A stretch of DNA of 64,000 nt, taken from assembly GCA_965203835.1 (NCBI GenBank), contig OZ241919.1, positions 3,596,001 through 3,660,000 on the forward strand. Direction: 5' to 3'. Positions 9,277-17,530 of this stretch are shown here, piece by piece. Each line of letters starts with the position of its first letter. Position 1 is the first letter of the stretch. The notes under the pieces were generated by a model. It did no database searches and was not told the origin of the DNA. It worked only from the letters and a program-made list of their open reading frames with translations. This DNA is from CBDCFV01 sp965203835 (GTDB taxonomy: Bacteria; Chloroflexota; Dehalococcoidia; Lucifugimonadales; UBA3495). Position numbers and translations under genes: made by a program.

Positions 9277-11214
9277 CTAGGCAGCCATCAACCACCAGAA
9301 GATACCGAACGCAATGGCGCCCAAAACCATCGCCAGCAGGTAGCTGTAAACGTGCCCGGTGACGTGTAACCGCAACGCCACTCCCAGATGCCTCACCGTG
9401 TCTGCCGGGCCGTTGACCGCAATATCGTTTACGAACGCCCGGTCGAACCATCCGAGGAAGTTGGCGAACACCAGCACTATCCGGTCGATGGCCCACTGGT
9501 ACGTCTCGTCGAAGTAGTACTTGTTCTCCATCAACCGGATTAACCAAGGGAAGGCCCTTTTCAAGCCCTCAATAGACAGGCTTTCTCTCAAGTACACCAA
9601 GTAGGCGAACACGAAAGCGCCCACGGCAAGAACCGCCGAGAGGATGCCCAGCCACCACGTAAAGTGGAAGCCCTTCTGCTTGCCGAAGAAAACAAAGCTG
9701 CCCACTCCTTCATAGCTGCCGGGCCAGTTGAAGCTGATGAACCCGAACCCGGCTGCCAGCACCGCCAGCAGCGCCATCGGCACAATCATGCTGGCCGGAG
9801 ACTCGTGGACGTGTTCCATCTCCTGCTTCAGCCTGCCGAAGAAGGGGACGAACATGGCCCTCGCCATGTACAGGGCGCTGAGCAGCGCGGTCAACAGGGC
9901 CAACACGATGAAGGCCGGGTTGCGGTGCTCGGCGACCGCCGCCAGCACCTCGTCCTTGCTCCAGAACCCGGCCAGTATCGGGATTCCGCCCAAGGACAAC
10001 GCCCCCACGGCGAAGAGAAAAGCGGTAAAGGGCATTACCTTCCTGAGACCGCCCATTTTCCGTATGTCCAGTTCCTCCGTGCTGTGCAGCACGCTGCCCG
10101 CCCCAAGGAACAGCAAAGCTTTGGCGAACCCGTGGGCTACCAAGTGGAAAATGGCCGCGGTGTACCCGAAGGCTCCCAACGACAGCATCATCAAGCCCAA
10201 GTGGCTGACGGTGGAGTATGCCAGGATGCGTTTCAGGTCCACCGATACCAAGGCGATGGTCGAGGCCAGCAGCGCGGTTACCAGTCCCACTATGGCTACC
10301 ACCAGCAGCGCGTCTCCGTTGTAGGCCTCGAACAGCGGGAAAGCTCGTGCCACCAGGAACACCCCCGCCACCACCATGGTGGCAGCGTGAATCAGCGCAC
10401 TGACCGGGGTGGGGCCCTCCATGGCATCGGGCAGCCAAACGTGGAAGGGGAACTGGGCCGACTTGCCCATCGCTCCCAGGAACAGCAGCAACGCGGCCGC
10501 CGTGGTAACCCCCTGGCTCATGGCCCCACTGCTGGCGGCATCGAAAGCCGCCGACATGCTGAACGAGCCGACTTGACTCCACAGGAGCAGTATGCCGACC
10601 AGCAGCCCCACGTCTCCTATCCGGGTGACCACGAAGGCCTTCTTGGCGGCCTCCTTGGCGGCGGGCCGTTCGTGCCAGAAGCCGATCAGCAAGTAGGAGC
10701 AGACCCCCACCAACTCCCAAGCCACGTAGAGCAACAGGAAGTTGTCCGCCAGCACCAGGGTCAGCATGGATGCGGCGAAAAGGGCGTGAACGGCATAGTA
10801 CCAGCCGAACCGCGAGTCGCCGTGCATGTATCCCAGCGAGTATATCTGGACCATCAACGCGACGAAGGTGACCAAGCCCAGCATCGCCACCGTCAACGGA
10901 TCGACGATGATCCCCCAAGTCAACTGCACGCTGTCCGCCGCTCCGGCCAGACCCGCGTTGAACCATGTCCGCTCGTAGTTACACGTCACGGCCCCGGTCT
11001 GCTGCCCGATGGCGCACTCTTCGGCGGCAACCGGGTCAACGGTCAGGAACGAGGCAAACACCACCCAGAACAGCACGAACCCGGCTGCGATGGCCAGGAT
11101 CGAAAGGAAAGACCCTTTCCCGGGCAGGTACGGTCCGAATACCACGATGAGAGGCGCAGCGACGAAGCTGAACACCGGAATAAGCCAAGCCCACTCCATG
11201 CTAGGCAACCCCAA
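9277..11214 (-). CDS. nuoL: NADH-quinone oxidoreductase subunit L
   Basis: The distal antiporter-like subunit of complex I, 645 residues. The N-terminal part shows LYVAWELVGVCSYLLIGFWH and FPFHVWLPDAMEGPTPVSAL followed by IHAATMVVAGVFLVAR. The C-terminal 120 residues fit the lateral amphipathic helix that runs along the membrane arm, here rich in aromatic and basic residues (MENKYYFDETYQWAID). It is transcribed between nuoK and nuoM. A long reading frame on the opposite strand (9664-11463) is a composition artefact. Confidence 0.96.
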   Translation of the reverse strand: MGLPSMEWAWLIPVFSFVAAPLIVVFGPYLPGKGSFLSILAIAAGFVLFWVVFASFLTVDPVAAEECAIGQQTGAVTCNYERTWFNAGLAGAADSVQLTWGIIVDPLTVAMLGLVTFVALMVQIYSLGYMHGDSRFGWYYAVHALFAASMLTLVLADNFLLLYVAWELVGVCSYLLIGFWHERPAAKEAAKKAFVVTRIGDVGLLVGILLLWSQVGSFSMSAAFDAASSGAMSQGVTTAAALLLFLGAMGKSAQFPFHVWLPDAMEGPTPVSALIHAATMVVAGVFLVARAFPLFEAYNGDALLVVAIVGLVTALLASTIALVSVDLKRILAYSTVSHLGLMMLSLGAFGYTAAIFHLVAHGFAKALLFLGAGSVLHSTEELDIRKMGGLRKVMPFTAFLFAVGALSLGGIPILAGFWSKDEVLAAVAEHRNPAFIVLALLTALLSALYMARAMFVPFFGRLKQEMEHVHESPASMIVPMALLAVLAAGFGFISFNWPGSYEGVGSFVFFGKQKGFHFTWWLGILSAVLAVGAFVFAYLVYLRESLSIEGLKRAFPWLIRLMENKYYFDETYQWAIDRIVLVFANFLGWFDRAFVNDIAVNGPADTVRHLGVALRLHVTGHVYSYLLAMVLGAIAFGIFWWLMAA

Positions 11215-11232
11215 CGTGAGAGCGCATCTCGT

Positions 11233-11562
11233 CTACCATTTCATCAGGTCTATTTCATCCACGTTGATGGTGGAGCGGTTTCGGTACATGCGCAAAATAA
11301 TCGCCAGCGCCAACCCCACCTCGGCGGCGGCCACCGTTATCACGAAAATAGCGATTATCTGCCCGTCGAAGTTGGCGAAGGCCTCACCGGGGGTCTTGTA
11401 TCCCAAGTGGGATGCCGTCGCAATCAGGTTGATGTTGACCGCGTTCAGCATCAACTCAATTGACATAACGATCAGCACGGCGGAACGGCGCGCCAGCACG
11501 CCGTAAAGCCCGATTACGAAAAGGGCTGCGCTCAGCAACTGGAAGTAGACCAGCGGGACCAC
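11233..11562 (-). CDS. nuoK: NADH-quinone oxidoreductase subunit K
   Basis: A small complex I membrane subunit with three helices. The GTG at 11562 is preceded by GAGAGG and sits two bases after the nuoJ stop; this gives 109 residues, close to the usual 100. The frame stays open further upstream, but that part overlaps nuoJ and is not NuoK-like. The two conserved glutamates of the proton path are in SIELMLNAVNINLI and AAAEVGLALAI. The C-terminal tail (NRSTINVDEIDLMKW) is slightly long. Confidence 0.95.
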   Translation of the reverse strand: MVPLVYFQLLSAALFVIGLYGVLARRSAVLIVMSIELMLNAVNINLIATASHLGYKTPGEAFANFDGQIIAIFVITVAAAEVGLALAIILRMYRNRSTINVDEIDLMKW

Positions 11563-11564
11563 GG

Positions 11565-12053
11565 TTACCTCTCGTCCTCCCCTTGCCGGGCGATGACTAT
11601 CGCCCCGATCAGCGCTACCAGCAACACCAGCGACGCCACTTCGAACGGGATCGCCCAGCGGGTGAACAGGGAGTTGGCCAGCTCCCCCAACGCCGGGGCG
11701 TGGGGTTCGGTGCTCGTCTCGCCCCTGATCCAGAAGGACGCGCCCAAAACCGCCAACGTTCCCAATGCGGCCACGATTGCCAGCGGCCACTGGCGGTTGT
11801 CCGTTATCCGCGGGTACTCCGCAGTGCGGGTGAGCATGATGGCGAACAGCAGCACGATGATAATTGCGCCGCCGTAGATGAGCACCTGCACCAAGGCCAG
11901 GAATTCGGCAAAGAGAATGAGGTAGACGCCCGCTACCGCAAGCAGCGAGACCAGCAGCGCCAGCGCGGCGTGAACAACGTTCCTGGTCAGGACGACCCCC
12001 AGGCCTCCCCCAAGCGTCACAACTGCCAGCAGGATGAACAGGAACCAGGACAC
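11565..12053 (-). CDS. nuoJ: NADH-quinone oxidoreductase subunit J
   Basis: A membrane subunit of complex I, 162 residues with five predicted helices. The third helix stretch LVQVLIYGGAIIIVLLFAIM contains the conserved tyrosine and glycines that form the pi-bulge of this subunit. Between helices 4 and 5 is a soluble loop around RGETSTEPHAP. It is separated from nuoI by 250 bases that contain a palindromic repeat array, and is followed directly by nuoK. Confidence 0.95.
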   Translation of the reverse strand: MSWFLFILLAVVTLGGGLGVVLTRNVVHAALALLVSLLAVAGVYLILFAEFLALVQVLIYGGAIIIVLLFAIMLTRTAEYPRITDNRQWPLAIVAALGTLAVLGASFWIRGETSTEPHAPALGELANSLFTRWAIPFEVASLVLLVALIGAIVIARQGEDER

Positions 12054-12119
12054 GGTTATCTAATAACCTTCATATCTATGGCGTCTCTTCCAACCAAATA
12101 ATAAGCCACCTCAACGGCG

Positions 12120-12249
12120 GCTCCTGTCACCATCCCGTCCCCCCTCATCCCAACTCTTCACTCCTCCCGCTCCCATCCCGTCACTCCCGCATCGCAACTC
12201 GTCACTCCCCCCGCATCCCATCCCGTCACTCCCGCGAAGGCGGGAGTCC
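12120..12249 (+). repeat. Palindromic repeat with degenerate half-unit array between nuoI and nuoJ
   Basis: The palindrome variant ACTCCCGCGAAGGCGGGAGT is at 12228-12247; note that both arms carry the compensating change (ATT to ACT and AAT to AGT). To its left are half-units of 21 and 24 bp starting GTCACTCCC, then more decayed pyrimidine-rich units. It lies inside the nuo operon and will be transcribed as a hairpin on the mRNA. Confidence 0.88.
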
Positions 12250-12306
12250 ATAGCAGACTTGTCTCCCCAACTAGCCGTCGCCGCCAAACCCGCCGGGTGG
12301 CATAAG

Positions 12307-12852
12307 TCACTGCGCCCCGGCGGGTTCTTTCGCCTCGGCCTCTTTCTTCGCCCGTTCCGTGGGTGGAATCCAGTCGGTCTCCTTTTGGAACTTTGAGCCG
12401 ATTTGCAACAGGGCGGGAAGGTCCACCCGGTCACCGTTCCTCTGGTAGGTGCTCATTTCGTGTTCGTGGCTCATGACGATAGCGTCGAAATTGCACACCT
12501 CCACGCAAATCCCGCAAAGTATACACCGATTGAGGTTGATTTCGAAGCTGTTGACGATCTTCCTGCGCTTGCTCAACCCCTCCTGTTGCAACGGGTTGTC
12601 CTTCATAGTGGCGCTCATGCACTGGGTGGGACATTGCCGGACGCAGACCATGCAGCTTGTACAGTAAGGCTCCCCGACCTGGTCGTCCCAAGTCAAAGCC
12701 GGAAACCCCATGAATCGGGGTTGCACCGGCGTCGGTGCCTCCGTTTTGCTCCACAGGGTGCCCGTCGCCGGGTATTGCCTAGTCACCGGCTCGCGAAACC
12801 CGTTGAACGTGGACACCAGAGTCAACCAGAGTCCCTTCAAGCTGTAAATCAT
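12307..12852 (-). CDS. nuoI: NADH-quinone oxidoreductase subunit I (two 4Fe-4S clusters)
   Basis: A peripheral-arm ferredoxin-type subunit that carries electrons toward the N2 cluster. At 181 residues, it shows two CxxCxxCxxxC sets: Cys64, 67, 70, 74 (CTSCMVCVRQCPTQC) and Cys110, 113, 116, 120 (CILCGICVEVCNFDAI). The N-terminal amphipathic helix MIYSLKGLWLTLVSTFNGF is typical. The C-terminus is lysine/glutamate-rich. It lies between nuoH and nuoJ with repeat-filled gaps on both sides. Confidence 0.96.
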   Translation of the reverse strand: MIYSLKGLWLTLVSTFNGFREPVTRQYPATGTLWSKTEAPTPVQPRFMGFPALTWDDQVGEPYCTSCMVCVRQCPTQCMSATMKDNPLQQEGLSKRRKIVNSFEINLNRCILCGICVEVCNFDAIVMSHEHEMSTYQRNGDRVDLPALLQIGSKFQKETDWIPPTERAKKEAEAKEPAGAQ

Positions 12853-12920
12853 TTGTCAGTCTCCACCTTGCACTTCATTCCCGCTCGTACGCTACTCTCA
12901 TTCCCACGCCACGCCAATTT

Positions 12921-12970
12921 ACACACGTCATTCCCGTTATACACGTCATTCCCGCGAAGGCGGGAATCCC
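12921..12970 (+). repeat. Palindromic repeat between nuoH and nuoI
   Basis: The full palindrome is at 12948-12967, with a single 18-bp half-unit (GTCATTCCCGTTATACAC) immediately to its left. It ends about 12 bases from the nuoH stop and is transcribed within the nuo operon. Confidence 0.9.
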
Positions 12971-12981
12971 GGTTTCCAGTC

Positions 12982-14151
12982 TTAATCAGCCCCCTGCGTT
13001 CTCCCGCTGGCTGCCGCCCTCCGGCTGCTGGCCAGTGTCTGCTGCCGCGCCCGTACTTGGGCAACCTGGCTGGCCGGGCCGGTCATGCGCCGGTAAATTA
13101 GCCAGGCCACCACCGCCAACCCCGCCAGGGACATCAACGTCAACGACCACGGTGGCAGCTCGTAGAACAAGTATACGCCGGATATCACGATAGCATAGAA
13201 GGACAACGGGACCATGATTTTCCAGGCAAATGCCATCAACTGGTCTATCCTGAGCCTCGGGAACGTCCCACGTACCCAGAATATTACCAGTATTACGGCG
13301 TAAACTTTGACCAGGAACCAGATAATGTCCCAGTTACCCGATAGGAAGGGGCCGGACCAACCGCCCAGGAACAGCAGCACCGTCAGCGCCGCTATGGCGA
13401 AAGTGTTGATGTACTCGGCCAGGAAAAACACCGACCAGTGCGCGCCGCTGTACTCGATGAACGGACCGCCGACGATCTCCGACTCGGCCAAGTAAATGTC
13501 GAAAGGTGTCCGTCCCACCTCCGCTAGGCCGGCTATAAAGAAGATTACCAACCCAAGGGGCTGGATCAGCACGTAAGGGTAGCTGCCCTGCTGCTCCACT
13601 ATGGTAATCATATTCAGGGATTGGGCCAGCATCCCCACGGAAATGACCACCATGATCACGGGGATTTCGTAGCTGATGAGCTGCGCCGCCGCCCTCAACC
13701 CGCCCAGTGTCCCGTACTTGTTGGCCGAACCCCAGCCCGCCAGCACCAAGCCCAGGATACCCACCACGGCAAAGGCAATGATATAAAACAGCCCCAGATC
13801 GCCAAGGTTCTTCAGAACGGCGCCAGGTGCGGCAGGTATGGTAACCCAGATCATGAACGCCGATATGACCACTATGACCGGGGAGGCCCAGAAGATGGCC
13901 TTTTCCGACGACGACGGGATGATGTCCTCTTTGAGTATCAGCTTCAGCGCGTCCGCCACCGGTTGCATAAGTCCCATCGGGCCGGTGCGGGTGGGACCCA
14001 GCCGGCGTTGCAACCGGCCCAGCACCTTGCGCTCCAGCCACACCAGCGTCAACACCACCACGGACAGGACCGTGAACATGACCAGCAGGCCCACCACGAT
14101 CCATGCAAAGCTGATCAGGCTGATATTGAGTAGAGGCGGGGTAATACTCAC
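12982..14151 (-). CDS. nuoH: NADH-quinone oxidoreductase subunit H
   Basis: The membrane subunit that forms the quinone-binding chamber of complex I, 389 residues and about eight helices. Conserved stretches include LERKVLGRLQRRLGPTRTGP, DALKLILKEDIIP, LAEVGRTPFDIYLAESEIVG, and WVRGTFPRLRIDQLMAFAWK. The GTG start at 14151 overlaps the nuoD stop as GTGA, with GAGGT just upstream. A longer reading frame to 14214 exists but adds residues unlike NuoH. The C-terminal tail (SSRRAAASGRTQGAD) is extended and runs up to a palindromic repeat. Confidence 0.96.
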   Translation of the reverse strand: MSITPPLLNISLISFAWIVVGLLVMFTVLSVVVLTLVWLERKVLGRLQRRLGPTRTGPMGLMQPVADALKLILKEDIIPSSSEKAIFWASPVIVVISAFMIWVTIPAAPGAVLKNLGDLGLFYIIAFAVVGILGLVLAGWGSANKYGTLGGLRAAAQLISYEIPVIMVVISVGMLAQSLNMITIVEQQGSYPYVLIQPLGLVIFFIAGLAEVGRTPFDIYLAESEIVGGPFIEYSGAHWSVFFLAEYINTFAIAALTVLLFLGGWSGPFLSGNWDIIWFLVKVYAVILVIFWVRGTFPRLRIDQLMAFAWKIMVPLSFYAIVISGVYLFYELPPWSLTLMSLAGLAVVAWLIYRRMTGPASQVAQVRARQQTLASSRRAAASGRTQGAD

Positions 14152-15299
14152 CGGTCCACCTCGCCAAGCACTATGTCCAACGATCCAAGGATCACCACCG
14201 TATCGGCCAGCCAAGTGTCCTTGAGCATGTATTCAATCGGTGAAAGGTTGCAGAAAGACGGGGGCCGCACCTTGACCCGGTAGGGCCTGTCGGTGCCGTC
14301 GCTCACCAAGTAAACGCCAATTTCGCCCCGCGGGTTCTCCAACCTGACGTAGACCTCTCCCCGGGGCGGGCGTATCAAGCGGCGTCCCAACGACGAAGTC
14401 ACGTTGCCTTCCGGCATCTGTTCCAGCGCCTGTTCCACGATTCTCAGGGACTCGTACATCTCCTGCACCCGCACGTAGTGCCGGTCCCAGCAGTCGCCGT
14501 CCAGCCCGATTGGTACATCGAAGTCGAAGCGGTCATAAACGGAGTAAGGGGCGGCTTTGCGCACGTCGTAATCCACTCCGCAGGCCCGCAGGCAGGGGCC
14601 GGTGAAGCCGAAGTCTACAGCATCCTCCACGGACATGGGAGCTATGCCCTTCAGCCTGGCAAGGAAGATTTCGTTGAAGGTAAGAAGCTTGTCCGACTCC
14701 TCAACGTCTTCCCGCAGCAGCGGCAGAAGTTCCCTGACCATCTGCTCGAAGTTGTCCGGCAGGTCTTCCTTGAGTCCCCCGATGCGGAAGTAGTTGTGCA
14801 TCATTCGCGCGCCGGAGACCGCCTCGAAAACCGATTGAATCCGCTCCCGCCCGCGGAAACAGAACATCGACGGTGTCATGGCGCCGGCGTCCAGCCCCAT
14901 GGTGGCGACGAACAGGAGATGGCTGGCGATGCGGTTCAACTCGCACAGGATTACCCGAACGTACTCCGCCCGTTCGGGTACGGTAAGGCCCATCAGCTTT
15001 TCTACGGCTTGGCAATAGGCCATCTCGTTGTTGAAGTTGGCAACGTAGTCCAGCCGGTCGAACAGGGTGATCACCTGGTGGTACTGCTCACCCTCGCAAA
15101 GCTTCTCCGATCCCCGGTGCAGATAGCCAATGTAAGGCTCAACGGCGTTGATTTTCTCGCCGTCGACCCACATCACTATGCGAAAAACACCGTGGGTCGA
15201 CGGGTGCTGCGGCCCCATGTTCAGCAGCATCTCCACCGGCTCACCGCGGGCATCGACGGGAGGCGTAAGGTCTGCCGTTTCGTCGGCTATTTCGGCCAT
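14148..15299 (-). CDS. nuoD: NADH-quinone oxidoreductase subunit D (49-kDa type)
   Basis: A hydrogenase-large-subunit homologue that lines the quinone site, 383 residues. It contains NMGPQHPSTHGVFRIVMWVD, with the conserved quinone-site histidine, YIGYLHRGSEKL, TLFDRLDYVANFNNE, and the C-terminal RPPSFCNLSPIEYML with LGSLDIVLGEVDR. Its stop overlaps the nuoH start. It is separated from nuoC by two small HicB-like genes, which is not the usual arrangement. Confidence 0.97.
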   Translation of the reverse strand: MAEIADETADLTPPVDARGEPVEMLLNMGPQHPSTHGVFRIVMWVDGEKINAVEPYIGYLHRGSEKLCEGEQYHQVITLFDRLDYVANFNNEMAYCQAVEKLMGLTVPERAEYVRVILCELNRIASHLLFVATMGLDAGAMTPSMFCFRGRERIQSVFEAVSGARMMHNYFRIGGLKEDLPDNFEQMVRELLPLLREDVEESDKLLTFNEIFLARLKGIAPMSVEDAVDFGFTGPCLRACGVDYDVRKAAPYSVYDRFDFDVPIGLDGDCWDRHYVRVQEMYESLRIVEQALEQMPEGNVTSSLGRRLIRPPRGEVYVRLENPRGEIGVYLVSDGTDRPYRVKVRPPSFCNLSPIEYMLKDTWLADTVVILGSLDIVLGEVDR

Positions 15300-15329
15300 T
15301 GCAAATTCCTTCGGAATTGACCCGGTCGT

Positions 15330-15659
15330 CTACTCGTAAGGCCTGGGTTCGCCTATCAACCCTGTCTCGCTGTCAAATATCGTTATTTTGGGGTCGGCCA
15401 CCGGCACGACCAGGTTGCTGGTCCAGGACTCGCCGTCGTTGTAGAAACCGGCCTCTATCAACACTTCATCCAAAATGCCAAGGTCGGCGCAGTCCTGCAG
15501 GTAGGACGACACCTGTCCCCGCAAAGCCTCTCTGGCCTCCTCCGGGGTATCGCCGAAACCGACAATATCCAACTCCGGGCAGAAGGCCTCACAGGTCTTG
15601 TCCGACCTCGACTCCTCGACCTGGTACACCACACGGTCGTCTATCAGAGAGTCGTCCAC
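15330..15659 (-). CDS. HicB-like small protein, second of a pair inside the nuo operon
   Basis: The product has 109 residues with VVYQVEESRSDKTCEAFCPELDIVGFGDTPEEAREALRGQ read in two segments: a beta hairpin with a 'CPELDIVGFGDTPEEA' turn and a following helix. This is the partial RNase-H-like fold of HicB/UPF0150 antitoxins. Two starts are possible: GTG at 15659 or TTG at 15665, both behind a GGAG. No HicA toxin gene is adjacent and there is no DNA-binding C-terminus. It lies between nuoC and nuoD on the same strand, tightly spaced with its neighbour, so it is presumably co-expressed with complex I. Confidence 0.75.
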   Translation of the reverse strand: MDDSLIDDRVVYQVEESRSDKTCEAFCPELDIVGFGDTPEEAREALRGQVSSYLQDCADLGILDEVLIEAGFYNDGESWTSNLVVPVADPKITIFDSETGLIGEPRPYE

Positions 15660-15666
15660 CGGCAAT

Positions 15667-15912
15667 CTACTCCACAAACTCCAGTTGCACCTCGGTCTCC
15701 GGGGCAACCCCCGGAAAACCGATGGCCTCCATCTCCCGCTCCAGGGAATCGGTGGTGTCGTTGAATTCAATCCACCCTCGCAGGGTCTGGATCAATTCGT
15801 CCTGGGCTTGTTCCACCGAGTCACCCGCGCCTTCCAAGGGGAGTTGGTCCACCTTGGCAACGTATCTGTCGCCTTCAAGAGACACTCGGGCTGTCAATAC
15901 TACTGAGTCCAC
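15667..15912 (-). CDS. HicB-like small protein, first of a pair inside the nuo operon
   Basis: An 81-residue protein starting from GTG only six bases after the nuoC stop. The sequence VVLTARVSLEGDRYVAKVDQ followed by LEGAGDSVEQAQDELIQTLRGWI matches the HicB-like pattern of two strands, a glycine turn and a helix. The C-terminus (GVAPETEVQLEFVE) adds a beta strand. It is only distantly similar to the next gene, so the pair is either an old duplication or two separate family members. No toxin partner is seen. Confidence 0.75.
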   Translation of the reverse strand: MDSVVLTARVSLEGDRYVAKVDQLPLEGAGDSVEQAQDELIQTLRGWIEFNDTTDSLEREMEAIGFPGVAPETEVQLEFVE

Positions 15913-15918
15913 TGCGCC

Positions 15919-16461
15919 CTAGAACTCTTGGTAATCATTGAACGGGTATTCTTTTCGCCCCGGATACCCTTCGAATCCTTCGTACAGCAACAGGGGAGCC
16001 AGGTCCGGATGGCCCTCGAAGTGTACGCCGAACAAGTCGTGGGCCTCCCGCTCGTACCAGTCCGCCGCCCTCCACACCGAGGCCACCGACGGCACCGTTG
16101 GACTCTCGTAGGGCACGTCCGTCTTGATAACCAGCGTCCTTTCCGGTTCCATCGAATGCAGGAAGTAGACCATCTGGAAATATTCCTGGTAGTCCACGCA
16201 GGCCAGGCACAACAATTGTTCCATGCCCAGCCGCGGATCGTTCTTGGCAAGGCGGCAAACGTCCAGGGTATTTCCGGGGCTGATGGTCAACTGGAGGATG
16301 TCGTCGAGGATACCGGGCTGCGGCTGGTAGTCCGCCAGGACTTCGGTCAAAACGGGCAGCCATTCCTGGTCGTCCGGCTTCAGGCCTTCGACCGCCACCG
16401 GGCCGGCGTCTGATGCCTCGCCGTTCGGGACCTCGCCGGATGGCATGTTATCTTCAGCCAC
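15919..16461 (-). CDS. nuoC: NADH-quinone oxidoreductase subunit C (30-kDa type)
   Basis: A peripheral-arm structural subunit, 180 residues. The family signature near the C-terminus reads YEREAHDLFGVHFEGHPDL then LLLYEGFEGYPGRKEYP. The N-terminal 30 residues are acidic and low in complexity (NMPSGEVPNGEASDAGPVAV) and probably disordered. It overlaps the end of nuoB by eight bases. It is a separate gene, not fused to nuoD as in some bacteria. Confidence 0.95.
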   Translation of the reverse strand: MAEDNMPSGEVPNGEASDAGPVAVEGLKPDDQEWLPVLTEVLADYQPQPGILDDILQLTISPGNTLDVCRLAKNDPRLGMEQLLCLACVDYQEYFQMVYFLHSMEPERTLVIKTDVPYESPTVPSVASVWRAADWYEREAHDLFGVHFEGHPDLAPLLLYEGFEGYPGRKEYPFNDYQEF

Positions 16462-16981
16462 GGGCCTTGGCGTCCAGCATGATTTTTTCCTGGAGCTTGA
16501 GTATGCCGTACAGCAGCGCTTCGGGGCGCGGCGGGCAGCCCGGCACGTAAACGTCGACCGGGATGATGTGGTCTACTCCCATGACCACCGAGTAGGACCG
16601 GTAGTAAGGGCCTCCGTTGGTGGCGCAACTACCCATGGCGATGACCCATTTCGGATCGGGCATCTGCTCGTAAAGCAGCCTGATGGGTTCGGCCATCTTC
16701 TTGACCACGGTACCCGCCACGATCATCACGTCGGACTGGCGGGGCGACGGCCAGGTCACCACGCCGAACCGGTCAAAGTCGTGATGCGCCATGTAGGTGG
16801 AAATCATCTCTATGGCGCAACAGGCCAGCCCAAAGGTGAGCGTCCACAACGACGACTTCCGGGCCATGGCGAACAACTGGTCCGTCGTCGTCGTGATGAC
16901 GCCCGGCGTCATCGGCGCCACTTTCTGGTCGAACAGGCTGGGTCCGGGAACGTTGCCCGTCCCGAGGCTTATTTCTGCCAT
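16454..16981 (-). CDS. nuoB: NADH-quinone oxidoreductase subunit B (cluster N2)
   Basis: Carries the terminal 4Fe-4S cluster N2 next to the quinone site. All four ligands are visible in 175 residues: the tandem Cys54-Cys55 in FGLACCAIEM, Cys119 in MGSCATNGG and Cys149 in VPGCPPRPEALL. The motif RQSDVMIVAGTVV is also standard. It overlaps nuoA by 13 bases and nuoC by eight. Confidence 0.97.
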   Translation of the reverse strand: MAEISLGTGNVPGPSLFDQKVAPMTPGVITTTTDQLFAMARKSSLWTLTFGLACCAIEMISTYMAHHDFDRFGVVTWPSPRQSDVMIVAGTVVKKMAEPIRLLYEQMPDPKWVIAMGSCATNGGPYYRSYSVVMGVDHIIPVDVYVPGCPPRPEALLYGILKLQEKIMLDAKARG

Positions 16982-17361
16982 TCAAGCACCCCCTTCCTCC
17001 ACGCGTAAACAATTGCGAAGAACAGCACACCCAGGAACAGCATCATGGCGTAGAAGGGTATCGCGTTGCCCTCTACGACCTTCTGCTCTATGAATATAAC
17101 CGCCCAAGGAAAGAGGAACACCGCTTCAACATCAAAGATAAGAAAGAGAATCGCAAAGATATAGAAACGGACGTTGATGTTGGACCAGTGATACTGCGTA
17201 GGGGGAATGCCGCACTCGTAGGGCGTCAACTTGACTGCGGACCTGCGCCTCGCCGACAGAATCTGGGAGGCGGCGAACATTCCGGCGATAGCGACTGCCG
17301 CCACCAAGCCGGACAAGGCCACCGCAGTCCAGTTCTCAGTAAAAATTTCGAGGTTGAACAT
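16969..17361 (-). CDS. nuoA: NADH-quinone oxidoreductase subunit A
   Basis: A small membrane subunit at the junction of the two arms, 130 residues and three helices. The conserved loop LTPYECGIPP and the helix-2 motif FLIFDVEAVFLFPWA are both present. It is the first gene of the operon, about 107 bases downstream of the inferred transcription start. No clear strong ribosome site is seen before its ATG. Confidence 0.95.
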   Translation of the reverse strand: MFNLEIFTENWTAVALSGLVAAVAIAGMFAASQILSARRRSAVKLTPYECGIPPTQYHWSNINVRFYIFAILFLIFDVEAVFLFPWAVIFIEQKVVEGNAIPFYAMMLFLGVLFFAIVYAWRKGVLEWQK

Positions 17362-17474
17362 ATTAAGCGGTATGCAAGGGCCGGTTGCTCAACCAAGGAA
17401 GGTAGTCGTTGAACACAGTGGACAGGCCTGCCTCAAATAAGAATGAGTTACCTTTGGCCTTCCAAGCGAACGGG

Positions 17475-17504
17475 AATATATCAAAGGCCCCTGTCGAGTG
17501 TCAA
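17475..17504 (-). promoter_or_regulatory. Sigma-70-like promoter for the nuo operon
   Basis: On the minus strand a perfect TTGACA (17504-17499) is followed by an 18-base spacer and TATATT (17480-17475). Transcription would start near 17468, giving a leader of about 107 bases before nuoA. It lies in the short gap after the stop of the CinA-like fusion gene on the same strand. Confidence 0.7.
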
Positions 17505-17530
17505 TCAAAATGCGGTGTCTAAAGAGTAGT

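Noticed and set aside
9664..11463. Long plus-strand reading frame of 599 codons
   Set aside because: It mirrors nuoL and nuoK on the other strand; composition is Gln/His/Arg-rich with no family features.
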